Program-made: the position numbers and the translations under genes
Origin: JADLEX01 sp964586775
GTDB lineage: Bacteria; Lernaellota; Lernaellaia; JACKCT01
Length of the DNA: 26,706 nt
Reading direction: 5' to 3'
NCBI GenBank assembly: GCA_964586775.1
Contig: CAZPJD010000029.1
Coordinates: 1 to 26,706, forward strand
In this document: positions 10,476-18,914 of the stretch, piece after piece
Layout: each line of letters starts with the position of its first letter
Numbering within the stretch: position 1 is the stretch's first letter
Notes under the pieces: generated by a model
The model's input: only the letters and a program-made list of their open reading frames with translations
Told to the model about the DNA's origin: nothing
Databases searched by the model: none

Positions 10476-12128
10476 TCACGGCGCGCTCGTGAACATGCCG
10501 CAGCGCTCGAATCCTTCGCTCGCGGCGGCCCCGGCATCCGCGCCATAACGATTTGCGATGCGTGCGAGCAGCGGCGTCGCGTTCGCCTTGAGCGCGAGGG
10601 CGCAGCCGACACCTTGGAAATAAGTCGTGGCATCGGCGGAATCCGGCACGCGCAGCGACTCGACATCGGGGCGCACCGGCTCCCAAAGGCAGCAGTCGTA
10701 GACGCCGCTCATGCGAAAGACCTCGCCCATACCCGCCTCGAAATCGGCGTCGTCGAGTTCCTCGATGCGCGCGTCGAGAAGCGCGTTCACGCGATCGACC
10801 TCGTCGCCGACGACCTGCCCGAGAAATTGCCGCGCGTAGTCTTCACCGCGAAATCGCCCGAGCATGTCGAACTCGCCGGGCTGGACGAGCGGCGCGAGAT
10901 TGCCCGCGTGAACACCGATGAGCACGGTCGCAATCGCGACTTTCGTGGCCGTTTCGATACGCGTCGCGACGGGATACGCCTTGCGAAATGTCGCGTCCGT
11001 CCACCGGGCTGTGAGAAAGAACGCCACGCACGCATACCCCGCGATCACGAGCCACAACAGGTGGCGCGTGTGCAGGTGCGTGACGTAGCCGAACATCGAG
11101 ACGACGACGAGCGCGACAACAATCGAGAGAGGAAAAAGCAAGCGCGCACGTCCGCGCTCGGGCGAATCGGCGTCGCGCGCCCGCGCGACCACGAAGACGG
11201 CCGCGATGGCGGTGAGCGCCCACTCGGGCCGAAACAGATAGAACGAACGCATCCAGTCCTGCGCGAAGAACAGTTCGAGCCGGTCGAGCGACGGCCAGCC
11301 GATCACCGACGTCATCGAAACAGATTCGGTGTTGTCGAAGACGGCCGGCTCGAAGACGCGCTCGCGTAGTCCCGAGGCGAGGCGAAACGCGAGCGGCGCG
11401 ATGGCGAGGGCGAATCCGCCGCAAAGGGCCGCGAACGCCCGCGCGCGTTTTGGGCGCGGGACGATCGCGCCGGTCAGCGCGACGACGAGGGCAACGACGT
11501 AAAACACGGCCGCCGAGGCGTAGATTGCCGACGCGAAGACGATGCCGGAAACCGCGAGCCAGACAAGCGAGCGCCGCGTAAACATGACGCCTGTTGCCCA
11601 CGCCCACGCGCCGATGCCGGCGAGCAGCGCCGACTCGGGGTGCGCGCCCCAATACATCAGGTTCCATTTGAGCATAGAGCGCTCGGGAACAATCATGAGC
11701 AACGCGAAGACGATCGCGGCGGCGAGCCCGCCCAGCCGAAACACGAGCGACGTGAGCGCGGCGAAGCCGAGCGTCGCCAGCGCGATCGCGGCGAGCTTCA
11801 TGGCGATCGTGTCGCCGGGCGCGATCTCGACGAAGGGAATCAGCGCGACCGCGAATCCGCGGTGGCCCCACAGGTGCGTGAGCTCGGGATATTCGAGGCT
11901 CTTTCCCGCGACGATGTTGTGCGCGTATTCGGCGAGCTGATATTCGGAGCGATCGACGTTGTGGATGTGATCGACCGCGCCGAGCGCAACGACCAGACGC
12001 ACGCCGACGAACGCCACCACGCCGCAGATCAGCAGGGCGCGCCGCGCGCGTTTCGAGATTCCATCGCCCGGGAAATCGGTCACCGCGCGATTGAACGGCC
12101 CGCGCCACGCGGCGTCAAGTCGCGCCAT
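10476..12128 (-). CDS. Polytopic membrane protein with soluble C-terminal domain, GT-C-like
   Basis: A 550-residue protein with a hydrophobic core of about ten helices (roughly residues 30-410) and a soluble C-terminal region of about 140 residues. The first extracytoplasmic loop is acidic and aromatic (HNVDRSEYQLAEYAHN near residues 56-71), as in GT-C glycosyltransferases, and a later loop has WNLMYWGAHPESALL. This topology resembles the GT-C-type protein at 7382-8962, but I see no clear sequence relationship. The C-terminal domain has clustered Cys (VYDCCLWEP) that could pair in the periplasm. The ATG at 12128 has no clear ribosome binding site, so the start is uncertain; a GTG at 12083 is possible. 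The gene shares a 104-bp divergent region with nagB and abuts bioA end to end with zero bases between stops. Function is not assigned. Confidence 0.7.
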   Translation of the reverse strand: MARLDAAWRGPFNRAVTDFPGDGISKRARRALLICGVVAFVGVRLVVALGAVDHIHNVDRSEYQLAEYAHNIVAGKSLEYPELTHLWGHRGFAVALIPFVEIAPGDTIAMKLAAIALATLGFAALTSLVFRLGGLAAAIVFALLMIVPERSMLKWNLMYWGAHPESALLAGIGAWAWATGVMFTRRSLVWLAVSGIVFASAIYASAAVFYVVALVVALTGAIVPRPKRARAFAALCGGFALAIAPLAFRLASGLRERVFEPAVFDNTESVSMTSVIGWPSLDRLELFFAQDWMRSFYLFRPEWALTAIAAVFVVARARDADSPERGRARLLFPLSIVVALVVVSMFGYVTHLHTRHLLWLVIAGYACVAFFLTARWTDATFRKAYPVATRIETATKVAIATVLIGVHAGNLAPLVQPGEFDMLGRFRGEDYARQFLGQVVGDEVDRVNALLDARIEELDDADFEAGMGEVFRMSGVYDCCLWEPVRPDVESLRVPDSADATTYFQGVGCALALKANATPLLARIANRYGADAGAAASEGFERCGMFTSAP

Positions 12129-12145
12129 GCCCGGCGCCCGCCGAC

Positions 12146-12174
12146 TTGCCCGCGCGGGCGTGTTTTCCTATAGT
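12146..12174 (+). promoter_or_regulatory. Candidate sigma-70 promoter of nagB
   Basis: TTGCCC (12146-12151), a 17-bp spacer and TATAGT (12169-12174) lie in the divergent region. The -10 matches five of six consensus bases. Predicted transcription would start near 12181 and give a leader of about 52 nt before the nagB ATG. Confidence 0.6.
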
Positions 12175-12193
12175 CCGTGCGCCTTGGCGGACG

Positions 12194-12228
12194 CCGGAAA
12201 TTTCCGGGAGCCCGGCGCCGGGGAAATT
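12194..12228 (+). promoter_or_regulatory. nagB leader with alternative hairpins around the RBS
   Basis: The leader holds a perfect 14-bp palindrome CCGGAAATTTCCGG (12194-12207) and a perfect 12-bp palindrome CCCGGCGCCGGG (12211-12222). A different pairing joins AATTTCC (12199-12205) to GGAAATT (12222-12228). That stem would cover part of the ribosome binding site GGGGAA (12220-12225) and cannot coexist with the first palindrome folded as a hairpin. The palindromes could also be protein-binding operators. Confidence 0.4.
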
Positions 12229-12232
12229 CATC

Positions 12233-13009
12233 ATGACGATGCATGATCTTCAGCTTGGCAACGGCAATGTCATCCCCGCCGCGGTCTTCGACGATCCCCG
12301 CGAATTCGGTCTGTTTGCGGCGGAGCGCATCCGCGACCTGATCGCGAACGCAAAGCGCGACGTGGCCATCTGCTTCGCCACCGGCGCGACGCCCCTGCCC
12401 GTTTACGAGCGCCTCGTGGAGATGCACGCGGCGGGCGGTGTTTCGTTCGAGCGCGTCAACGCCTTTTTGCTCGACGAGTACCTTGGCCTGCCCGAGGGCC
12501 ACGAACAGAACTTCGCCACGTTCATGCGCCGTCACCTGTTCGACGCGGTGGGCCTGCCGCCCGCTCGCTTCCACGCGCCCAACGGCCGCGGCTACAACCC
12601 GGTTGAAGAAAGTCGCCGCTATCGCGAGGCGATCGACGCCGTCGGCGGGCTCGATTTGACGCTGCTCGGGATCGGGCCGAACGGCCACATCGCGTTCAAT
12701 GAACCCGGCTCGCAGCCCGACGAGCACGCGCGTCTGGTGGCGCTCGCCGCGCGCACCCGCGAGGCCAACGCGCGGTTTTTCGGGGATCTCGATCAGGTGC
12801 CCAAACACGCGATCACGATCGGCATCGCCGACATCCTCGCGTCGCGTCGATTGATCCTGATGGCCACGGGGTCGGGCAAGGCCGAGATTCTTGAGCGCGC
12901 ATTGCGCGGACCGATCACGCCCGACGTGCCCGCGTCTTACCTACAGACGCACCCGGGCGAATTGACCCTGGTCGCGGACCGCGCCGCGGCCGGGGCACTG
13001 ATCGTCTGA
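12233..13009 (+). CDS. nagB: Glucosamine-6-phosphate deaminase
   Basis: Converts glucosamine-6-phosphate to fructose-6-phosphate and ammonia, feeding amino-sugar carbon into glycolysis and opposing the GlmS/GlmM biosynthetic direction. The 258-residue protein is close to the family length. It shows the phosphate loop ATGATPLPVY at 49-58, LLDEYLGL at 79-86 with the proton-shuttling Asp81-Glu82, and GIGPNGHIAFNEPGS at 146-160 with His152 and Glu157. Asn150 stands where E. coli NagB has an Asp; Bacillus-type enzymes also have Asn there, so activity is expected. The ATG at 12233 has GGGGAA upstream; a second ATG two codons later is possible. The gene stands alone behind its own promoter and converges on the Asp-rich lipoprotein gene with a 16-bp gap. 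No nagA or transporter lies nearby. Confidence 0.93.
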   Translation: MTMHDLQLGNGNVIPAAVFDDPREFGLFAAERIRDLIANAKRDVAICFATGATPLPVYERLVEMHAAGGVSFERVNAFLLDEYLGLPEGHEQNFATFMRRHLFDAVGLPPARFHAPNGRGYNPVEESRRYREAIDAVGGLDLTLLGIGPNGHIAFNEPGSQPDEHARLVALAARTREANARFFGDLDQVPKHAITIGIADILASRRLILMATGSGKAEILERALRGPITPDVPASYLQTHPGELTLVADRAAAGALIV

Positions 13010-13025
13010 TTCAGTTCAATCCCGC

Positions 13026-14303
13026 TCAGACGCTCGTGTCGTCGTCGTCGTCATCGTCGTCATCGTCGTCCGCGGTATCGTCGTCGGCAACGTCGTCGTC
13101 CGTCACGTCATCGTCCGCCACATCATCGTCCGCCGCGTCGTCATCGGCGACATCGTCGTCCGCCGCGTCGTCGTCGCCTGTCGGCGTCGGCCAGACCTGC
13201 ACGCCATAGAGCGTCAGCCCTTCGGCCTCGGCGTCCTCGGGCGGCGGCACGAGAATCCACCCGGCCGGATCGCGCAGCAGAAACAGCGGCACGTCCTGCT
13301 TGTCGGAATACCCCACCGCCCAACCGGTCTGCGCGTCGATGAACGACATGTCGTTCACGCGCCACGCGTCGCCCTTCTCGCCGGGCAGGTTTACCTCGCT
13401 CCACGCGCCGCCGGTATTGGCGTACATGGCCGACCACGAGCACAGGCCGAGCGCGTAAACCGTCTGGTCGATCGTGACAAATCGCGTCACGTCCACGAGC
13501 GGGCACGCGGCGGTGGGCAGCACCTGCGGGTTTAGCACGCCCGGCTCCGGCATGTCCCACACGCCGCCGAAGTTGTTGATGCCGTCGTTGAGGTGTCCGC
13601 CGATCCACACCGCTCCGGCCGGAGAGATGCCGAGCGACGAGAACGTGAGCCAGTTGATGGGATCGAACTGATAGACGGGATCGGTCGTGACGGTCACGCC
13701 GTCGATCGCGAACGTGCGCAGGTAAAACGACTGCCCCACGCGCAGCAGAAACGAAACCGATCCGTCCGCGCGCGTCGCGATGTCGAGCGCCATGCCGCCG
13801 TCCGGGAATTCGGTGTCGAGATCGAAGTCGGTCCACACGCCGTCGATGCCGCGCACGAAGATGTGCCCGCCGTGGTCCTCGAACCGGTTGGCGAGCGCCC
13901 ACACGCGCCCGTCCGCGCCGATGGTGATGCGCTCGATGGGCACGTTGGTTTGAATCAGCGGCGCATCGGGAATCCACTCGCCGTCCACGACGTGATAGAC
14001 CGCGCCGACGCCCGAGATCCACCCATCGGCGGGGTTCGCGAAATCGACCGACCGAAACGGCCGGCCCGCCGACGGCACGGTGGCGTCATCCACCTCTTCC
14101 CACAAGCCGCCCTCGTACACGTACACCCGGTCGCCGACGGCGATGCCCTCCATGACCTTGGTGTAGGTCGAGGGATCGGGCGTGGGCGACTCGTCGTCGG
14201 TGAGGTCCTCTTCCTTCTTGTCCTCGACCGCGCAGGCGCCAATCAGGGTCCAGCTCGCATAGACGAGCGCGATCAAAATCCAGATTCCGGGCCGTTTCAT
14301 CAT
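13026..14303 (-). CDS. Lipoprotein with propeller-like repeats and Asp-rich tail
   Basis: Not a family I can name. The 425-residue protein starts MMKRPG, has a hydrophobic signal and a lipobox ending at Cys24 (LIGAC), so it should be lipidated; Ala at +2 suggests outer-membrane delivery. An acidic linker follows (VEDKKEEDLTDDE). Residues ~55-372 are about seven imperfect repeats of 42-51 residues, each with a strand, a G-x-W turn (W68, W110, W157, W301, W349) and a G-W-[AI]-x-G-like end (GWISG at 94-98, GWAVG at 327-331). This suggests a seven-bladed beta-propeller. Residues 377-425 are seven units of DDDx[AT], then eleven Asp and TSV. The start has GAGGGAG upstream and a promoter at 14335-14363. 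The same repeat recurs in the gene at 21944-23077. The acidic tail could bind Ca2+ or act as a spacer; both are guesses. Confidence 0.8.
   Translation of the reverse strand: MMKRPGIWILIALVYASWTLIGACAVEDKKEEDLTDDESPTPDPSTYTKVMEGIAVGDRVYVYEGGLWEEVDDATVPSAGRPFRSVDFANPADGWISGVGAVYHVVDGEWIPDAPLIQTNVPIERITIGADGRVWALANRFEDHGGHIFVRGIDGVWTDFDLDTEFPDGGMALDIATRADGSVSFLLRVGQSFYLRTFAIDGVTVTTDPVYQFDPINWLTFSSLGISPAGAVWIGGHLNDGINNFGGVWDMPEPGVLNPQVLPTAACPLVDVTRFVTIDQTVYALGLCSWSAMYANTGGAWSEVNLPGEKGDAWRVNDMSFIDAQTGWAVGYSDKQDVPLFLLRDPAGWILVPPPEDAEAEGLTLYGVQVWPTPTGDDDAADDDVADDDAADDDVADDDVTDDDVADDDTADDDDDDDDDDDTSV
13038..13178 (-). repeat. GAC/GAT-rich tandem codon repeat (Asp tail)
   Basis: About 140 bp of tandem 15-bp units read in frame as DDDx[AT], ending in eleven Asp codons. 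Codons alternate GAC and GAT and the x position varies (Val, Ala, Thr), so the units have diverged while the reading frame was kept. This argues for selection on the protein and not only for slippage. Such arrays can still vary in copy number between strains. Confidence 0.8.
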
Positions 14304-14334
14304 CGGTCTCCCTCGGTTGCCCCGCGCGCTCCGG

Positions 14335-14363
14335 TTTATACACCCGGCCTCGCTCCCGGTAAA
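14335..14363 (-). promoter_or_regulatory. Candidate sigma-70 promoter of the Asp-tailed lipoprotein gene
   Basis: On the minus strand, TTTACC (14358-14363), a 17-bp spacer and TATAAA (14335-14340) lie 31 bp upstream of the ATG. Five of six -10 bases match the consensus. It lies in the 224-bp divergent region shared with tolQ. Confidence 0.5.
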
Positions 14364-14461
14364 GCGCAACTTGACCGGGAACAAACGAAACCCATTTGTT
14401 TTCAATACCTTCCGATGCGAAACCTCAGACGATTTGGCGGAGGCGAAGAGCCCCATCGCCG

Positions 14462-14490
14462 TTGACTTCGCCGGGTCCATCGTCTAAGTT
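14462..14490 (+). promoter_or_regulatory. Candidate promoter of the tol cluster
   Basis: TTGACT (14462-14467), a 17-bp spacer and TAAGTT (14485-14490) lie 37 bp upstream of tolQ. The -35 is strong and the -10 weak. It would drive tolQ-tolR-tolA-tolB-cpoB. Confidence 0.45.
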
Positions 14491-14527
14491 CCGCCCGAAC
14501 TTGCATAAGGGTGAGTGACGGTTCGCC

Positions 14528-15289
<762 letters not shown>

Positions 15290-15328
15290 GCTCGGGAACC
15301 GGGCCGGGATTCGGGAGTCTCTAGACCC

Positions 15329-15751
15329 ATGGGCATGTCGATGGGCGGCGGATCGGGACGCCGCGCGATGATGAGCGAGATCAATGTCACGCCGATGGTC
15401 GACGTGATGCTGGTGCTGCTCGTCATCTTTATGGTCACCGCCCCGCTGCTGCACGAGGGCATCAACGTCGCCCTGCCCAAGGCCGACGGCCAGAAAATCG
15501 AGTCGCCCGAAGAAGACTTCAAGCTGACGATCCGCAAGGACGGCAAGGTCTTTCTGGGCAAGGAAGAGGTGCCCTTCGACCAACTCAAGGGCAAGCTCGC
15601 CGAAATCTACAAAACCAAGGCCGAAAAGCGCGTTTTCGTCGAGGCCGACGAGGGCGTGAATTACGGGCGCGTCGTCGAGGTGATCGCCGAGGCCAAGGCC
15701 GCCGGCGCCGAACAGCTCGGCCTCAAGACGCTGCCCAAGACCTTGAAGTGA
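15329..15751 (+). CDS. tolR: Tol-Pal system protein TolR
   Basis: Inner-membrane ExbD/TolR family protein, partner of TolQ. The 140-residue product has a short cytoplasmic N-terminus (MGMSMGGGSGRR), the conserved SEINVTPMVDVMLVLLVIFM segment with the essential membrane Asp at residue 25, and a periplasmic domain ending in a peptidoglycan-binding-type fold. The ribosome binding site is GGGAG, 11 nt upstream of the ATG. Length and motifs are normal. The stop overlaps the GAGGA ribosome binding site of the next gene, suggesting translational coupling. Confidence 0.95.
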   Translation: MGMSMGGGSGRRAMMSEINVTPMVDVMLVLLVIFMVTAPLLHEGINVALPKADGQKIESPEEDFKLTIRKDGKVFLGKEEVPFDQLKGKLAEIYKTKAEKRVFVEADEGVNYGRVVEVIAEAKAAGAEQLGLKTLPKTLK

Positions 15752-15758
15752 GGACGCC

Positions 15759-16526
15759 GTGCCGCGTTACGGGAACATCTCCTCGCACGCGGACCCCTTT
15801 GGACGACAACTCGGGGTCATGTGGGGCGTCTCCGTCGTCGTGCATGTGCTGCTGCTCGCCTTTTTCGCGGCGATTTCCACCGCCGCCAAGCCGAACACGG
15901 GGCCGAAGGAAACGCCCGTCCTGATGTTCGACATGGCCGACCTCGCCGACCTGCCCAAGGGCCCCGGCGTCGGCCCTCTCGCGCCGACCGAGTCCTCCGT
16001 CGCCAAGCTCAACCCGTTTGAGGGCAAGCCCAAACAGACCACCGACAAGCTCTCGCCCGCGGACATGCCCGAAAACGTCAAGCCGACCAAGAAGGTCAAT
16101 TCCAAATTCCGCTCGCACAAGACCAAGGAAGCGGTCGTGCGCGACACGATGGCCAAAAGCGCCATCGAGCGCCTCAAGCAGTCCAAGCAGGAGGTCGGCG
16201 GCGGCGGCGAGGGCAAGGGCGACGGCGGGTCGGTCGAAAAGATCTACGTCGCGCGCATAAGGCAGAAGATCAAATCGCGATGGAAGCTCCCCGCCGGCCT
16301 GTCGGCCGACGACCGCAACCGCACGGCCACCGTGGTGGTGCAAATCGACGGATCGGGCAACCTGATCGGCTTCTCGCTGTCGAAGTCCTCGGGCGTCTCC
16401 GCGCTCGACGCCACGATCAAGAGCGCCGTGCAGGGCGCGGCGCCGTTTTCGGCCCCGCCGCACGAGGCGGCCGAGCGCGTCGCGCAGGGAATCGGCTTTA
16501 CATTCAAGGCGAAAGAAGCAGAATAG
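15759..16526 (+). CDS. tolA: TolA/TonB-type energy-transducing protein
   Basis: Spans the periplasm between TolQR and TolB/Pal. The 255-residue protein has one N-terminal transmembrane helix (about 17-38, GVMWGVSVVVHVLLLAFFAA), a charged Pro/Lys/Glu-rich periplasmic middle that includes a Gly-rich patch (GGGGEGKGDGG), and a C-terminal TonB/TolA domain from about residue 157, seen in YVARIRQKIKSRWKLPAGL and VVVQIDGSGNLIGFSLSKSSG. The middle region is far shorter than the long helical domain of E. coli TolA (421 residues in total), as is common outside Gammaproteobacteria. The start is GTG with GAGGA 5 nt upstream; only 7 bp separate it from the tolR stop. Position in the cluster identifies it as TolA and not TonB. 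Confidence 0.88.
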   Translation: MPRYGNISSHADPFGRQLGVMWGVSVVVHVLLLAFFAAISTAAKPNTGPKETPVLMFDMADLADLPKGPGVGPLAPTESSVAKLNPFEGKPKQTTDKLSPADMPENVKPTKKVNSKFRSHKTKEAVVRDTMAKSAIERLKQSKQEVGGGGEGKGDGGSVEKIYVARIRQKIKSRWKLPAGLSADDRNRTATVVVQIDGSGNLIGFSLSKSSGVSALDATIKSAVQGAAPFSAPPHEAAERVAQGIGFTFKAKEAE

Positions 16527-16561
16527 CGCGCCGTTTTTGGACCTGTCGAAAAGAGATCCGC

Positions 16562-17935
16562 ATGCGAATCCGCATTGTCATTTTGACCCTCGTGGCCGTC
16601 GCCCTCGTCGGGGGCGTCACGGTCTTCGCGCAGGGCGAAGCCCCGGCCGGCGGCGAATCGCCGGGCATCATCACCGGCGGCGTCATCACACCCGAGATCG
16701 GCGCGGCCCCGCAGATCCACAAGATCCCCATCGCCGTGCCCCTCTTTCGCGACGAGAGCGAAACCGACGGCGGCGATACCGCGCGAAAAATGGCCGAGGT
16801 GCTCTCCGACGACATGGAAATGTCGGGCGAGTTCGAGGTCATCGACCGCGCGCGCTACCTGGAAGACCCACGCACCGCGGGCGTGAAGGCGGGCGAGTTC
16901 GAGTTCGCCAACTGGAGCCTGATCGGCGCGGAATACCTCATCAAGAGTTCGTTCACGAAAAACGGCGACCAGATCACGATGTCGCTGCGTCTGTTCAACG
17001 TGCTCACGCAGCAGATGCGCGTGGGCAAGGAATACAACGGATCGTTCGAGGAACGATTCAACATGGTCCACATGTTCTCGCGCGAGGTGTTCCTGGAGCT
17101 GTTCGGCGACCCGGGCTTTTTCGGCTCGCGGATCGCCTTCGCGTCGGGCACCAAGGACATCCGCGAGATCTACGTGATGGACGCCGACGGACGCAACCGC
17201 CAGCGCCTGACGAACCTCGGCATGCTGGCGATGAGCCCCAAGTGGTCGCCCGACGGCAAGGAGATCCTCTTCGCCGTTCAGGGGCCGAACATTCCACCCT
17301 CGGTGTATTCGGTCGAGGTGAAAACGGGCAAGACGAAAAAGGTCTTCGTGGCGAACAGCGGCGTCGCGCTGACGCCCGACTGGATGCCCGGCGGCGAGAC
17401 ATTCGCCGTCGCCCTGTCGCACGACGCGAACACGGAGATCTACGAGGTCGACCTGAAGGGCAACATCAAGCGCAACATGACGAAGCACTGGGCGATCGAG
17501 CTCGCCCCGGCCTTCGGCCCCAACGGTTCGCAGATGCTCTTCATCTCCGATCGCTCGGGCGCGCCGCAGGTCTACAAGCTGGACATCGCGGGCGGCGATC
17601 CCTCGCGCATCAGCTTCTTCGGCTCGTACAACCAGTCGCCGACCTGGGCGAAGCGCGGCGGCAAGATCGCGTATTCGGCCCGCGAGTTCGGCCACTATAC
17701 GATCTACCTGATCGACGAAAACGGCGGCGAGCCTTACGCGTTGACCGCCGATATGCAGCCGAGCTGCGAATACGCGAGCTTCTCGCCCGACGGGCGGATT
17801 CTCGTGTTTTCGTGCGAAACCTCGAAGGGGCGCGCGCTATGGATGCGCACGTCCAACGACGCCTATACCCGGCGCTTGACGCAGGGAACCTCGTACGACA
17901 CCGGTCCCTCGTGGGGACCGCTGCCGACGGAATGA
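16562..17935 (+). CDS. tolB: Tol-Pal system beta-propeller protein TolB
   Basis: Periplasmic protein that binds Pal and TolA. The 457-residue product has a cleavable signal (MRIRIVILTLVAVALVGGVTVFAQ region, cleavage likely after the Ala near residue 23), an N-terminal D1-type domain (IAVPLFRDE ... VIDRARYL ... LIGAEYLIKSSF) and a C-terminal propeller made of PD40-like repeats with the recurrent patterns IYVMDADGRNRQRLTN, SPDGKEILF, PNGSQMLFISDRSG and SPDGRILVFSCE. Length is slightly above the usual ~430. The ATG has AAGAG 7 nt upstream and the gene starts 35 bp after tolA. It ends three bases into an ATGA that overlaps a possible alternative cpoB start. Confidence 0.95.
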   Translation: MRIRIVILTLVAVALVGGVTVFAQGEAPAGGESPGIITGGVITPEIGAAPQIHKIPIAVPLFRDESETDGGDTARKMAEVLSDDMEMSGEFEVIDRARYLEDPRTAGVKAGEFEFANWSLIGAEYLIKSSFTKNGDQITMSLRLFNVLTQQMRVGKEYNGSFEERFNMVHMFSREVFLELFGDPGFFGSRIAFASGTKDIREIYVMDADGRNRQRLTNLGMLAMSPKWSPDGKEILFAVQGPNIPPSVYSVEVKTGKTKKVFVANSGVALTPDWMPGGETFAVALSHDANTEIYEVDLKGNIKRNMTKHWAIELAPAFGPNGSQMLFISDRSGAPQVYKLDIAGGDPSRISFFGSYNQSPTWAKRGGKIAYSAREFGHYTIYLIDENGGEPYALTADMQPSCEYASFSPDGRILVFSCETSKGRALWMRTSNDAYTRRLTQGTSYDTGPSWGPLPTE

Positions 17936-17946
17936 GGGGTGAAGCC

Positions 17947-18747
17947 ATGAAACGAATCGCCCTGGTGCTGGTCGCTATCGTCGCGTTCGCGTCGGCCGGG
18001 TGCCTCGGACCCAAGGGTCCGGATCCGCAGATCGAGGAGCTCAAGGCGCGCATGGCCAAGGTGGAGCAGCAGTCGAACGACACCAAAACGTCGGTGGATC
18101 AGAACATCTCGACGATGGCCGAGAACATCCTGACCTTCGACAACATGCAGCAGGAATTCGAGCAGATGCGCGGCATGGCGCAGGAGTCCAAGTACCAGAA
18201 CGAGCGGTACAACAAGCAGTATCAGGCCCTTCGCTCGTATCTGGATGCGCAGTTCGAGAAGATGGACAAGCGCATGGCCGCGCTCGAGGCCAAGGCCGGT
18301 ATCAAGACCGATCCGTCGCTCGCCGTGGCGGCGGTGCCCTCCGATCCCGACAAGGTGCCGGTCGGCAAAAAGTCCGAAAAGGACCTGTTCGCCGAGGCCG
18401 TTTTGCTGTTCAAGCAGAAAAAATACGGCGCGGCGCAGGGCAAGTTCGGGGAGTTCCTGAAGACCTATCCGCAAAGCGAACTGGCCCACGAGGCGCAGTA
18501 CCACATCGGCGAGTCCCAGTTTCTGGACAAGAAATACTCCGAGGCGATCCTCGCCTACGACGAGTTGACGACCAAATACCCCAAGAGCAAATTCGTCCCG
18601 GCCGCGATCCTGAATCAGGCGGTGTCCTTCGAGCAGATGGGGTCCAAGTTCGACGCCAAGCTCTTTTACGAGAAGGTGGTCGCCGAGTACCCCAAGAGCC
18701 CCGAGGCCGAGATCGCCAAGAAGAAGCTCTCTTTGATGAAGAAATAA
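17947..18747 (+). CDS. cpoB: Cell division coordinator CpoB/YbgF, lipoprotein form
   Basis: Periplasmic TPR protein of the Tol-Pal system that links outer-membrane constriction to peptidoglycan synthesis. The 266-residue product has a lipoprotein signal with SAGC and Cys19, a coiled-coil region at about 28-115 and three TPRs at about 145-179, 182-216 and 219-253 (AVLLFKQKKYGAAQGKF ... YHIGESQFLDKKYSEAILAY ... KLFYEKVVAEYPKSPEA). E. coli CpoB is soluble; a lipidated form is a difference. The ATG at 17947 has GGGG 7 nt upstream. An ATG at 17932, overlapping the tolB stop, would add five residues. No canonical terminator follows; pal starts 167 bp later behind its own promoter. Confidence 0.92.
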   Translation: MKRIALVLVAIVAFASAGCLGPKGPDPQIEELKARMAKVEQQSNDTKTSVDQNISTMAENILTFDNMQQEFEQMRGMAQESKYQNERYNKQYQALRSYLDAQFEKMDKRMAALEAKAGIKTDPSLAVAAVPSDPDKVPVGKKSEKDLFAEAVLLFKQKKYGAAQGKFGEFLKTYPQSELAHEAQYHIGESQFLDKKYSEAILAYDELTTKYPKSKFVPAAILNQAVSFEQMGSKFDAKLFYEKVVAEYPKSPEAEIAKKKLSLMKK

Positions 18748-18802
18748 AAGGGAATCCCGGCGCGGGGAGCCCGAAAACACCCGTTCGCCGGGCATTTCGT
18801 TG

Positions 18803-18831
18803 TTGACAAGGGCGAAACCCTTGTGCTAGGT
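18803..18831 (+). promoter_or_regulatory. Candidate pal promoter with an overlapping dyad
   Basis: A perfect -35, TTGACA (18803-18808), lies 17 bp upstream of CTAGGT (18826-18831), a weak -10. The spacer holds the 17-bp dyad CAAGGGCGAAACCCTTG (18807-18823; 6-bp arms, 5-bp centre), which shares two bases with the -35. It could be a repressor operator or an mRNA hairpin at the end of the cpoB transcript. Transcription from here would make pal independent of the upstream tol genes. Confidence 0.5.
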
Positions 18832-18914
18832 AAGCGGGCAAGCAGGCGCACGTTTCGTTTTGACTTTTGGCTTCGGCCACTGCAACGGACTCTACCATTA
18901 AGGAGGTCGGTTAG

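Noticed and set aside
12181..12232. Known riboswitch or glmS-type ribozyme before nagB
   Set aside because: The leader is only about 52 nt and has no recognisable aptamer or ribozyme core.
13038..13178. Non-coding microsatellite
   Set aside because: The GTC/ATC runs are in frame with a lipoprotein gene and encode a regular DDDx[AT] pattern with synonymous variation.
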